Source: Xestospongia bergquistia
Taxonomy: Eukaryota; Porifera; Demospongiae; Haplosclerida; Petrosiidae
Direction: 5' to 3'
DNA: 64,000 bases
Assembly (NCBI GenBank): GCA_963965975.1
Contig: OZ014417.1
Span: 4,941,821-5,005,820 of the forward strand
A model generated the notes under the pieces. The model made no database searches. It saw only the letters and a list, made by a program, of their open reading frames with translations, and was not told where the DNA came from. Below, in pieces: positions 47,111 through 59,800 of the stretch. The position numbers were made by a program, and so were the translations under genes. Each line of letters opens with the position of its first letter. The first letter of the stretch is position 1.

Positions 47111-50100
47111 GCCTTTAGAATGTTTAGCCTATTGAGTGAAGCTTATAAAGTAAACTGCTCAGTCTAAAGGACTTAATAGGACTAACTAAGCAAACTGCTA
47201 TTAACAGTTTAGTAAGTTTGTTTGCATTACGCTCTAAAGTCTTTAAGATAAAGACTTTAGAAAGTTTAGACTATTGAGTGAATTTTATAAAGTAAACTCC
47301 TTAGTGTAAAGGACTTTATGGCACTAACTAAATAAACAGCTATTAACAGTTTAGTAAGTTAGTTTGCATTAACGCTCTAAAGTCTTTAAGTTAAAGACTT
47401 TAGAAGGTTTAGACTATTGAGAGAAGTTTATAAAGTAAACTGCTCAGTCTAAAGGACTTTATGGGACCAAACAAATAAACAGCTATTAACAGTTTAGTAA
47501 GTTAGTTTGCATTAACGCTCTAAAGTCTTTAAGGTAAAGACTTTAGAAGGTTTAGACTATTGAGAGAAGTTTATAAAGTAAACTGCTCAATCTAAAGGAC
47601 TTTATGACACTAACTAAATAAAAAGCTATTAACAGTTTATTAAGTTAGTTTGCATTAACGCTCTAAAGTCCTTAAGTTAAAGACTTTAGAAGGTTTAGAC
47701 TATTGAGAGTAGATCATAAAGTAAACTGCTCAGTCTAAAGGACTTTATGGCACTAACTAAATAAACAGCTATTAACAGTTTAGTAAGTTAGTTTGCATTA
47801 ACGCTCTAAAGTCTTTAAGTCAAAGACTTTAGAAGGTTTAGACTAATGAGAGAATTTTAAAAAGTAAACTTCTCAGTCTAAAGGACTTTATGGCACTAAC
47901 TAAATAAACAGCTATTAGCAGTTTAGTAAGTTAGTTTGCATTAACGCTCTAATGTCTTTAAGTTAAAGACTTTAGAAGGTTTAGAGTAATGAGAGAAGAT
48001 TATGAAGTAAACTGCTGAGTCTAAAGGACTTTATGGCACTAACTAAATCAACAGCTATTAACAGTTTAGTAAGTCAGTTTGCATTAACGCTCTAAAGTCT
48101 TTAAGTTAAAGAATTTATAATGTTTAGACTATTGAGAGAAGTTTATAAAGTAAACTGCTCAGTCTAAAGGACTTTATGGCACTAACTAAATAAACAGATA
48201 TTAACAGTTTAGTAAGTTAGTTTGCATTAACGCTCTAAAGTCTTTAAATTAAAGACTTTAGAAGGTTTCGACTATTGAGAGAAGTTTATAAAGTAAACTG
48301 CTCAGCCTAAAGGACTTTATGGCACTAACTAAATAAACAGCTATTAACAGTTTATTAAGTTAGTTTGCATTAACGCTCTAAAGTCTTTAAGTTAAAGACT
48401 TTAGAAGGTTAGACTAATGAGAGAAGTTTATAATGTAAACTGTGCAGTCTAAAGGACTTTATGGCACTAACTAAATCAACAGCTATTAACAGTTTAGTAA
48501 GTTAGTTTGCATTAACGTTCTAAAGTCTTTAAGTTAAAGACTTTAGAAGGTTTAGACTATTGAGAGAAGTTTATAAACTAAACTGCTCAGTCTAAAGGAC
48601 TTTGTGGCACTAACGAAATAAACAGCTATTAACAGTTTAGTAAGTTAGTTTGCATTAATGCTCTAAAGTCTTTAAGTTAAAGACTTTAGAAGGTTTAGAC
48701 TAATGAGAGAAGTTTATAAAGTAAACTGCTCAGTCTAAAGGACTTTGTTGCAGTAACTAAATAAACAGCTATTAACAGTTTAGTAAGTTAGTTTGCATTA
48801 ACGCTCTAAAGTCTTTAAGTTAAAGACTTTAGAAGGTTTAGACTATTCAGAGAAGTTTATAAGGTAAACTGCTCAGTCTAAAGGACTTTATGGCACGAAC
48901 TAAATAAAGAGATATTAACAGTTTAGTAAGTTAGTCTGCATTAATGCTCTAAAGTCTTTAAGTTAAAGACTGTAGAAGGTTTAGACTAATGAGAGAAGTT
49001 TATAAAGTAAACTGCTCAGTCTAAAGGACTTTATTTCACTAACTAAATAAACAGCTATTAACAGTTTAGTAAGTTTGTTTGCATTAACGCTCTAAAGTCT
49101 TTAAGTCAAAAACTTTAGAAGGGTTAGAGTAATGAGAGAAGTTTATAAAGTAAACTGCTCAGTCTAAAGGACTTTAGGGCACGAATTAAATAAACAGCTA
49201 TTAACAGTTTAGTAAGTTAGTTTGCATTAATGCTCTAAAGTCTTTAAGTCAAAGACTTTAGAAGAGGTAGACTAATGAGAGAAGTTTATAAAGTAAACTG
49301 CTAAGTCTAAAGGACTTTATGGCACTAACTAAACAAACAGCTATTAACAGTTTAGTAAGTTAGTTTGCATTAACGCTCTAAAGGCTTTAAGTTAAAGACT
49401 TTAGAAGGTTTAGACTAATGAAAGAAGTTTATACAGTAAACTGCTCACTCTAAAGGAATTTATGGCACTAACTAAATAAACAGCTATTAACACTTTAGTA
49501 AGTTAGTTTGCATTAACGCTCTAAAGTCTTTAAGTTAAAGACTTTAGAAGGTTTAGACTAATGAGAGAAGTTTATAAAGTAAACTGCTCAGTGTAAAGGA
49601 CTTTATGGCACTAACTAAATAAACAGCTTAGTAAGTTAGTTTGCATTAACGTTTTAAAGTCTTTAAGTTAAACACTTTAGAAGGTTTAGACTATTTAGAG
49701 AAGTATATAAAATAAACTGCTCAGTCTAAAGGACTTTATGGCACAAACTAAATAAACAGCTATTAACAGTTCAGTAAGTTTGTTTGCATGAACGCTCTAA
49801 AGTCTTTAAGTTAAAGACTTTAGAATGTTTAGGCCATTGAGAGAAGTTTATAAAGTAAACTGCTCAGTCTAAAGGACTTTATGGCTCTAACTAAATAAAC
49901 AGCTATTAACAGTTGATTAAGTTAGTTTGCATTAACGCTCTAAAGTCTTTAAGTTAAAGACTTTAGAAGGTTTAGACTATTGTCAGAAGTTTAGAAAGTA
50001 AACTGCTCAGTCTAAAGGACATTATGGCACTAACTAAATAAGCAGCTATTAACAGTTTAGTAAGTTAGTTTGCATTAACGCTCTGAAGTCTTTAAGTTAA

Positions 50101-53100
50101 AGATTTTAGAAGGTTTAGACTATTGAGAGAAGTATATAAAATATGCTGCTCAGTCTAAAGGACTTTATGGCACTAACTAAATAAGCAGCTATTAACAGTT
50201 TAGTAAGTTAGTTTGCATTAACGCTCTAAAGTCTTTAAGTTGAAGACTTTAGAAGATTTAGACTATTGAGAGAAGTATATAAAATAAACTGCTCAGTCTA
50301 AAGGACTTTATGGCACTAACTAAATAAACAGCTATTAACAGTTTAGTAAGTTAGTTTGCATTAACGCTCTAAAGTCTTTAACTTAAAGACTTTAGAAGGT
50401 TTAGACCTTTGAGAGATTTTTTAAAAGTAAACTGCTCAGTCTAAAGGACTTTATGACACTACGTAAATAAACAGCTTTTCACGGTTTAGTAAGTAAGTTT
50501 GCATTAACGCTCTAAAGTCTTAAAAATAAAGACTTTAGAAGGTTTAGACTATTGAGAGATGTTTATAATGTAAACTGCTCAGTCTAAAGGACTTTATTGC
50601 ACTAACTAAATAAAGAGCTATTCACACTTTAGTAAGTTAGTTTGCATTAACGCTCTAAAGTCTTTAAGAGAAAGACTTTAGAAGTTTTATGCTATTGAGG
50701 TAATGTAAACTGCTCAGTCTAAAGGACTTTATGGCACTAACTAAATAAACAGCTATTAACAGTTTAGTAAGTTAGTTTACATTAACGCTCTAAAGTCTTT
50801 AAGTTAAAGACTTTAGAAGATTTAGACTATTGAGAGAAGTTTATAAAATAAACTGCTCAGTCTAAAGGACTTTATGGCACTAACTAAATAAACAGCTATT
50901 AACAGTTTTGTAAGTTAGTTTGCATTAACGCTCTAAAGTCTGTAAGTTAAAGACTCTAGAAGGTTTAGACTATTGACAGAAGTGTATGAAATAAACTGCT
51001 CAGTCCAAAGGACTTTATGGCACTAACTAAATAAACAGCTATTAACAGTTTAGTAAGTTTGTTTGCATTAACGCTCTAAAGTCTTTAAGTTAAAGACTTT
51101 AGAAGGTTTAGACTATTGAGAGAAGTTTATAAAGTAAACTGCTAATTCTAAAGGACTTTATGGCACTAACTAAATAGACAGCTATTAACACTTTAGTAAG
51201 TTAGTTTGCATTAACGCTCTAAAGTCTTTAGGTTAAAGACTTTAGACGGTTTAGACGATTGAGAGAAGTTTATAAAGTAAACTGCTCAGTGTAAAGGACT
51301 TTATGGCACTAACTAAATAAACAGCTTAGTAAGTTAGTTTGCATTAACGTTCTAAAGTCTTTAAGTTAAAGACTTTAGAAGGTTTAGACTATTTAGAGAA
51401 GTATATAAAATAAACTGCTCAGTCTAAAGGACTATATGGCACAAACTAAATAAACAGCTATTAACAGTTCAGTAAGTTTGTTTGCATTAACGCTCTAAAG
51501 TCTTTAAGTTAAAGACTTTAGAATGTTTAGGCCATTGAGAGAAGTTTATAAAGTAAACTGCTCAGTCTAAAGGACTTTATGGCACTAACTAAATAAACAG
51601 CTATTAACAGTTGAGTAAGTTAGTTTGCATTAACGCTCTAAAGTCTTTAAGTTAAAGACTTTAGAAGGTTTAGACTATTGTGAGAAGTTTAGAAAGTAAA
51701 CTGCTCAGTCTAAAGGACATTATGGCACTAACTAAATAAGCAGCTATTAACAGTTTAGTAAGTTAGTTTGCATTAACGCTCTGAAGTCTTTAAGTTAAAG
51801 ATTTTAGAAGGTTTAGACTATTGAGAGAAGTATATAAAATACACTGCTCAGTCTAAAGGACTTTATGGCACTAACTAAATAAGCAGCTATTAACAGTTTA
51901 GTAAGTTAGTTTGCATTAACGTTCTAAAGTCTTTAAGTTAAAGACTTTAGAAGATTTAGACTATTGAGAGAAGTATATAAAATAAACTGCTCAGTCTAAA
52001 GGACTTTATAGCATTAACTAAATAAACAGCTATTAACAGTTTAGTAAGTTAGTTTGCATTAACGCTCTAAAGTCTTTAAGTTAAAGACTTTAGAAGGTTT
52101 AGACCATTGAGAGAAGTCTATAAAGTAAACTGCTCAGTCTAAAGGACTTTATGGCACTAACTAAATAAACAGCTATTAACAGTTTAGTAAGTTAGTTTGC
52201 ATTAACGCTCTAAAGTCTTTAAGTTAAAGACTTTAGAAGGTTTAGACTATTGAGAGAAGTTTATAAAGTAAACTGCTCAGTCTAAAGAACTTTATCGCAC
52301 TAACTAAATAAACAGTTATTAACAGTTTAGTAAGTTAGTTTGCATTAACGCTCTAAAGTCTTTAAGTTAAAGACTTTAGAAGGTTTAGACTATTGAGAGC
52401 AGGATATAAAATAAACTGCTCAGTCTAAAGGATTTTATGGCGCTAACTAAATAAACAGCAATTAACAGTTCAGTAAGTTAGTTTGCTTTAACGCTCTAAA
52501 GTCTTTAAGTTAAAGACTTTAGAAGGTTTAGACCATTGAGAGAAGTTTATAAAGTAAACTGCTCAGTCTAAAGGACTTTATGGCACTAACTAAATAAACA
52601 GCTATTAACAGTTTAGTAAGTTAGTTTGCATTAAAGCTCTAAAGTCTTTAAGTTAAAGACTTTAGAAGGTTAGACTATTGAGAGAAGTTTATAAAGTAAA
52701 CTGCTCAGTCTAAAGGACTTTATGGCACTAACTAAATAAACAGCTATTAACAGTTTAGTAAGTTAGTTTGCATTAACGCTCTAAAGTCTTTAAGTTAAAG
52801 ACCTTTCAAGGTTTAGACTATTGAGAGAAGTTTATAAAGTAAACTGCTCAGTCTAAAGGACTTTATGGCACTAACTAAATAAGCAGCTATTAACAGTTAA
52901 GTAAGTTATTTTGCATTAACGCTCTAAAGTCTTTAAGTTAAAGACTTTAGAAGGTTTAGACTATTGAGAGAAGTTTATAAAGTAAACTGCTTATTCTAAA
53001 GGACTTTATGGCACTAACTAAATAAACAGCTATTAACAGTTTAGTAAGTTAGTTTACATTAATGCTCTAAAGTCTTTAAGTTAAAGACTTCAGAAGATTT

Positions 53101-54807
53101 AGACTATTGAGGGAGTTTATAAAATAAACTGCTCAGTCTAAAGGACTTTATGGCACTAACTAAATGAGTAGCTATTAGCAGTTTTGTAAGTTAGTTTGCA
53201 TTAACGCTCTAAAGTCTCTAAGTTAAAGACTTTAGAATGTTTAGACTATTGACAGAAGTGTATGAAATAAACTGCTCAGTCTAAAGGACTTTATGGCACT
53301 AATTAAATAAACAGCTATTAACAGTTTAGTAAGTTAGTTTGCAATAACGCTCTAAAGTCTTCAAGTTAAAGACTTTAGAAGGTTTAGACCATTGAGAGAA
53401 GTTTATAAAGTAAACTGCTCAGTCTAAAGGACTTTATGGCACTAACTAAATAAACAGCTATTACCAGTTTAGTAAGTTAGTTTGCATTAACGCTCTAAAG
53501 TCTTTAAGTTAAAGACTTTAGAAGGTTTAGACTATTGAGAGAAGTTTATAAAGTAAACTGCTCAGTCTAAAGGACTTTATGGCACTAACTAAATAAACAG
53601 CTATTAACAGTTTAGTAAGTTTGTTTGCATTAATGCTCTAAAGTCTTTAAGTTAAAGACATTAGAAGGTTTAGACTATTGAGAGAACTTTATAAAGTAAA
53701 CTGCTCAGTCTAAAGGACTTTATGGCACTAACTAAATAAACAGCTATTAACAGTTTAGTAAGTTAGTTTGCATTAACGCTCTAAAGTCTTTAAGTTAAAG
53801 ACCTTTGAAGGTTTAGACTATTGAGAGAAGTTTATAAAGTAAACTGCTCAGTCTAAAGGACTTTATGGCACTAACTAAATAAGCAGCTATTAACAGTTAA
53901 GTAAGTTATTTTGCATTAACGCTCTAAAGTCTTTAAGTTAAAGACTTTAGAAGGTTTAGGCTATTGAGAAAAGTTTATAGAGTAAACTGCTAAATCTGAA
54001 GGACTTTATGGCACAAACTAAATAAACAGCTTAGTAAGTTAGTTTGCATTAACGTTCTAAAGTCTTTAAGTTAAAGACTTTAGAAGGTTTAGACTATTGA
54101 GAGAAGTATATAAAATAAACTGCTCAGTCTAAAGGACTTTATGGTACTAACTAAATAAACAACTATTAACAGTTCAGTAAGTTTGTTTGCATTAATGCTC
54201 TAAAGTCTTTAAGTTAAAGGCTTTAGAATGTTTAGGCCATTGAGAGAAGTTTATACAGGAAACTGCTCAGTCTAAAGGACTTTATGGCACTTACTAAATA
54301 AACAGCTATTAACAGCTTAGTAAGTTAGTTTGCATTAAGGCTGTTAAGTCTTTAAGTTAAAGACTTTAGAAAGTTTAGACTATTGAGTTAAGTTAGTTTG
54401 CATTAACGCTCTAAAGTCTTTAAGTTAAAGACTTTAGAAGGTTTAGACTATTGAGAGAAGTTTTTAAAGTAAACTGCTCAGTCTAAAGGACTTTATGGCA
54501 CTAACTAAATTAGCCGCTATTAACAGTTAATTAAGTTATTTTGCATTAACTCTCTAAAGTCTTTAGGTTAAAGACTTTAGAAGGTTTAGACTGTTGAGAG
54601 AAGTATATAAAATAAACTGCTCAGTCTAAAGGACTTTATGGCACTAATTAAATAAGCAGCTATTAACAGTTTAGTAAGTTAGTTTGCATTAACGCTCTAA
54701 AGTCTTTAAGTTAAAGACTTTAGAAGGTTTAGAATATTGAGAGAAGCATTTAAAATAAACTGCTCAGTCTAAAGGACTTTACGGCCCTAACTAAATAAAC
54801 AGCTATT

Positions 54808-55138
54808 AACAGTTCAGTAAGTTAGTTTTCATTAACGCTCGAAAGTCTTTAAGTTAAAGACTTTAGAAGGTTTAGACTATTGAGACAAGGATATAAAATG
54901 AACTGCTCAGTCTAAAGGACTTTATGGCACTAACTAAATAAACAGCTATTAACAGTTTAGTAAGTTAGTTTGCATTAACGCTCTAAAGTCTTTAAGTTAA
55001 AGACTTTAGAAGGTTTAGACTATTGAGAGAAGTGTATAAAGTAAACTGCTCGGTCTAAAGGAATTTATGGCACTAACTAAATAAGCAACTATTAACAGTT
55101 AAGTAAGTTAGTTTGCATTAACGCTCTAAAGTCTTTAA
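54808..55138. repeat. satellite block duplicated at 58347-58678 (empty site)
   Basis: 54808-55138 and 58347-58678 are nearly identical ('gttttcattaacgctcgaaa', 'acaaggatataaaatgaact', 'gctcggtctaaaggaattta'). The sequence after the fold-back (57107 on) continues the match at 58679 on. After removing the element and one TTAA the offset is 1,572 bp, i.e. eleven 143-bp monomers. Confidence 0.9.
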
Positions 55139-55328
55139 AGGGGGGGGGACATGCCAAAATTCAAAAATACTTTTTTTGCATAAATGAAATCTTTGACATG
55201 TCCAATTCACCCTAAAAATATTTCAATAATTTTTAAAAATTGTTATCACTGTTAAAAGCAAGCTTCTTTTCAAAGCGCTTTCAAGGCTTCTTCTGCAATT
55301 GCAACTTTTTTCCTGTTAGAGTGGGTCT

Positions 55329-55348
55329 CCCTTGTGACGTCACAAGGG
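55329..55348. promoter_or_regulatory. 20-bp palindrome with CRE core TGACGTCA
   Basis: CCCTTGTGACGTCACAAGGG is a perfect palindrome containing the full cAMP-response-element core. It lies 22 bp upstream of the ATG at 55371. The same 20 bp sit at 56893-56912 in the other arm, 22 bp upstream of the opposite ATG. Promoter function is inference from position and motif. Confidence 0.5.
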
Positions 55349-55370
55349 GAGCAATGCTAGGTGCAAAGTA

Positions 55371-56087
55371 ATGGTTGAAGACTTTGAAAGCGATCTATCT
55401 AGTCAATATTCCAGCACATTAAGCCTCTCCTACTCTTCTTCTTCCTTCAATATGACAGAAGGCAGTGACCCTTGCATCATGTGTGGAATCTAACCTCGAG
55501 AAAGGCTCTGAGAACATAGTTGTTCCATATCAGAGGAAAGTGGCTCTAAGTCAGAGTCTTCATATGACGAGTCTCAGAATGACGAGAGGTTACTAAATAC
55601 TGAATGGTTAGTCTCTTGTGTCTGTTAGTCGGCTATAATAATGAATAAGAATTAAGAAGGCTACATTGAGCTATCTGAGCTAACTTCAAAATATTGTGTT
55701 GTGTTATAGATACTATTATATTTACCTGTAAGTGTAAGTGTGGACATTGTATAGTCATGCCTACTGGAGCTTAGTGCTGAACATGAAAGATTTGAACCTG
55801 TTTGCCTAAATGTTTGGGTACTACAAGCAGGATATTTCAGTTATAGGCAACATTATGGTACACATGATATTCAGGAGCAGCCATGATATAAGTACGTACA
55901 AGGTTTTATTGAACTCACTTACAGTAAGCCATTACATACACCCAATACAGATTTATCTCCTATCAACAGTTTACTAGTTGGTGTTGGGTTGGAAGAAAAA
56001 TATGTGTTGTATTGCCTAGCTGTGTTCTCAACAAAATTCGGACAAAGTTTCCATCTGCTCATTATGTTGGGTTCAAATATCACTAAC
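55371..56087 (+). pseudogene. P2X7 ballast-like domain gene, broken (left arm + centre)
   Basis: Exon 1 starts at ATG 55371 with a serine-rich acidic N-terminus (DFESDLSSQYSSTLSLSYSS). A frame change near 55465 disrupts it, and the exon ends about 55606 (DERLLNTEW). After an intron-like stretch, CKCGHCIVMPTGA (55733) is followed by TAG at the expected glutamate of 'MPTxxEC'. Then come EHERFEPVCLNVWVLQAGYF (55779) and YRQHYG, and, after a gap, QQFTSWCWVGRK (about 55965) and VVLPSCVLNKIRTKFPSAHY with VGFK (56007-56077). This order (CxCGxCxxM, vCLNxWVL, YRxxYG, VLPSCVxxIRxxFP, YxGF) is that of the cysteine-rich C-terminal 'ballast' domain of vertebrate P2X7 receptors, which also occurs alone in invertebrate proteins. 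About 90 bp with the CxCC part is deleted at 55777. Confidence 0.8.
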
Positions 56088-56299
56088 TCAATGACATTAA
56101 TATATAGTTAATGACTCAAGAGTAATGATATTTATTATTTCCATAACAAAATAAATAATAACATTATTGAACTAATGTTGGAGAAGGCTGAAATGACTTC
56201 TGTGGCTCTTGATAGCAGAAGCTTTGTCAGGTTTATCATAAGTACTGCTTAAAGGCCCAGGAACATTTGAGTTTGAAGAGTGAGTGCCTCCATCCATGT

Positions 56300-56870
56300 A
56301 GAATTGCATGGTTGCTTGAAGAAGGTCATCAATATAGTCTGGATATAACAAGAATGCAATTTTGGTTAAGTCCTTCATGTTCAGTGATACAGGATATCTG
56401 TGCTTGAATCTGCTCCATTTTCTGGACTGTAGCATCTATCTCACAACAACATATATGCACTAAGCTCCAGTAGGCATGACTATAAAATGTCCACACTTAC
56501 ACTTACAGGTAAATATAATAGTGTTTATAACAAAACACAATATTTTGAAGTTAGCTCAGATAGCTCATGTAGCCTTCTTAATTCTTATTCATTATTATAG
56601 CTGACTAACAGACACAAGAGACTAACCATTCAGTATTTAGTAACCTCTCGTCATTCTGAGACTCGTCACATGAAGATTCTGACTCAGAGCCACTTTCCTT
56701 GGTTTATACTGATATGGAACAACTATGTTCTCAGAGCCTTTCTCGAGGTCAGATTCCACACATGACGCAGGGTCACTGCTTTCTGTCATATTGAAGGAAG
56801 AAGAAGAGTAGGAGAGGCTTAATGTGCTGGAATACTGACTAGATAGATCGCTTTGAAAGTCTTCAGCCAT
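56300..56870 (-). pseudogene. P2X7 ballast-like gene, 5' half (right arm copy)
   Basis: The mirror copy of the gene start has ATG at 56868-56870, AEDFQSDLSSQYSSTL, ESSDPASCVESDLEKGSENI, VVPYQY, then a one-base frame change and ESQNDERLLNTEW ending near 56638. The next exon (about 56502) reads CKCGHFIVMPTGA, the same TAG as in the left copy, then CICCCEIDATVQKMEQ and CITEHEG (to about 56375). This supplies the CxCC and CITxH parts missing from the left copy. Beyond that it diverges and stops resembling the domain. The minus-strand open frame 56435-56172 has no recognised domain. Confidence 0.65.
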
Positions 56871-59800
56871 TACTTTGCACCTAGCATTGCTCCCCTTGTG
56901 ACGTCACAAGGGAGCCCCACCCTAACAGGAAGAAAGTTGCAATTGCAGAAGAAGCCTTGAAAGCGTTTCGAAAAGAAGCTTGCTTTTAGCAGTGATAATA
57001 ATTTTTAAAAATTATTAAAATATTTTTAGGGTGAATTGGACATGTCAAAGATTTCATTTATGCAAAAAAAGTATTTTTGAATTTTGGCATGTCCCCCCCC
57101 CTTTAAGTTAAAGACTTTAGAAGATTTAGACTATTGAGAGAGGTTTATAGAGTAAACTGCTAAGTCTAAAGGACTTTATGGCACTAACTAAATAAACAGC
57201 TATTAACAGTTTAGTAAGTTAGTTTGCATTAACGCTTTAAAGTCTTTATGTTAAAGACTTTAGAAGGTTTAGACTATTGAGAGAAGTTTATAGAGTAAAC
57301 TGCTAAGTCTAAAGGACTTTATGGCACTAACTAAATAAACAGCTATTAACAGTTTAGTAAGTTAGTTTGCATTAACGCTCCAAAGTCTTTAAGTTAAAGA
57401 CTTTACAAGGTTTAGACTATTTGAGAGAAGTGTATAAAGTAAACTGCTCAGTCTAAAGGAATTTATGGCACTAACTAAATAAGCAGCTATTAACAGTTAA
57501 GTAAGTTAGTTTGCATTAACGCTTTAAAGTCTTTATGTTAAAGACTTTAGAAGGTTTAGACTATTGAGAGAAGTTTATAGAGTAAACTGCTAAGTCTAAA
57601 GGACTTTATGGCACTAACTAAATAAACAGCTATTAACAGTTTAGTAAGTTAGTTTGCATTAACGCTCTAAAGTCTTTAAGTTAAAGACTTTAGAAGGTTT
57701 AAACTAATGATAGAAGTTTATAAAGTAAACTCCTCAGTCTAAAGGACTTTATGGCACTAACTAAATAAACAGCTATCAACAGTTTAGTAAGTTAGTTTGC
57801 ATTAACGCTCTAAAGTCTTTAACTAAAAGACTTTAGTAGGTTTAGACTATTGAGAGAAGTTTATAAAGTAAACTGCTCATTCTAAAGGACTTTATGGCAC
57901 TAACTAAATAAACATCTATTAACAGTTTAGTAAGTTATTTTGCATTAACGCTCTAAAGTCTTTAAGTTAAAGACTCTAGAAGGTTTAGACTATTGAGAGA
58001 AGTTTATAAAGTAAGCTGCTCATTCTAAAGGACTTTATCGCATTAACTAAATAAACAGCTATTAACAGTTAGTAAGTTAGTTTGCATTAACGCTCTAAAG
58101 TCTTTAAGTTAATGACTTTAGAAGGTTTAGACTATTGAGAGAAGTTTATAAAGTAAACTGCTCAGTCTAAAGGACTTTATGGCACTAACTAAATAAAGAG
58201 CTATTAACAGTTTAGTAAGTTAGTTTGCATTAACGGTCTAAAGTCTTTAAGTTAAAGACTTTAGAAGGTTTAGACTATTGAGAGCTTTTTTAAAGTAAAC
58301 TGCTCAGTCTAAAGGACTTTATGGCACTAACTAAATAAACAGCTATTAACAGTTCAGTAAGTTAGTTTTCATTAACGCTCGAAAGTCTTTAAGTTAAAGA
58401 CTTTAGAAGGTTTAGACTATTGAGACAAGGATATAAAATGAACTGCTCAGTCTAAAGGACTTTATGGCACTAACTAAATAAACAGCTATTAACAGTTTAG
58501 TAAGTTAGTTTGCATTAACGCTCTAAAGTCTTTAAGTTAAAGACTTTAGAAGGTTTAGACTATTGAGAGAAGTGTATAAAGTAAACTGCTCGGTCTAAAG
58601 GAATTTATGGCACTAACTAAATAAGCAACTATTAACAGTTAAGTAAGTTAGTTTGCATTAACGCTCTAAAGTCTTTAAGTTAAAGACTTTATAAGATTTA
58701 GACTATTGAGAGAGGTTTATAGAGTAAACTGCTAAGTCTAAAGGACTTTATGGCACTAACTAAATAAACAGCTATTAACAGTTTAGTAAGTTAGTTTGCA
58801 TTAACGCTTTAAAGTCTTTATGTTAAAGACTTTAGAAGGTTTAGACTATTGAGAGAAGTTTATAGAGTAAACTGCTAAGTCTAAAGGACTTTATTGCACT
58901 AACTAAATAAACAGCTATTAACAGTTTAGTAAGTTAGTTTGCATTAACGCTCTAAAGTCTTTAAGTTAAAGACTTTACAAGGTTTAGACTATTGAGAGAA
59001 GTGTATAAAGTAAACTGCTCAGTCTAAAGGAATTTATGGCACTAACTAAATAAGCAGCTATTAACAGTTAAGTAAGTTAGTTTGCATTAACGCTTTAAAG
59101 ACTTTATGTTAAAGACTTTAGAAGGTTTAGACTATTGAGAGAAGTTTATAGAGTAAACTACTAAGTCTAAAGGACTTTATGGCACTAACTAAATAAACAG
59201 CTATTAACAGTTTAGTAAGTTAGTTTGCATTAACGCTCTAAAGTCTTTAAGTTAAAGACTTTAGAAGGTTTAAACTAATGATAGAAGTTTATAAAGTAAA
59301 CTCCTCAGTCTAAAGGACTTTATGGCACTAACTAAATAAACAGCTATCAACAGTTTAGTAAGTTAGTTTGCATTAACGCTCTAAAGTCTTTAACTAAAAG
59401 ACTTTAGTAGGTTTAGACTATTGAGAGAAGTTTATAAAGTAAACTGCTCATTCTAAAGGACTTTATGGCACTAACTAAATAAACAGCTATTAACAGTTTA
59501 GTAAGTTAGTTTGCATTAACGCTCTAAAGTCTTTAAGTTAAAGACTCTAGAATGTTTAGACTATTGAGAGAAGTTTATAAAGTGAGCTGCTCATTCTAAA
59601 GGACTTTATCGCATTAACTAAATAAACAGCTATTAACAGTTAGTAAGTTAGTTTGCATTAACGCTCTAAAGTCTTTAAGTTAATGACTTTAGAAGGTTTA
59701 GACTATTGAGAGAAGTTTATAAAGTAAACTGCTCAGTCTAAAGGACTTTATGGCACTAACTAAATAAACAGCTATTAACAGTTTAGTAAGTTAGTTTGCA

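Larger units (their letters stand above)
55139..57102. mobile_element. 1,964-bp fold-back element with ~640-bp inverted arms (TTAA TSD)
   Basis: It begins aggggggggg-acatgcc and ends ggcatgtccccccccct, with TTAA at 55135-55138 and 57103-57106. The arms 55139-55777 and 56457-57102 are inverted copies differing by scattered substitutions and small indels. TTAA targets with A/GGGG termini suggest Kolobok or a piggyBac relative (inference). The paralogous satellite block at 58675-58678 lacks the element and shows a single TTAA. The arms carry the promoter-proximal half of a gene with a P2X7-ballast-like domain; the 680-bp centre carries the rest. Confidence 0.92.
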
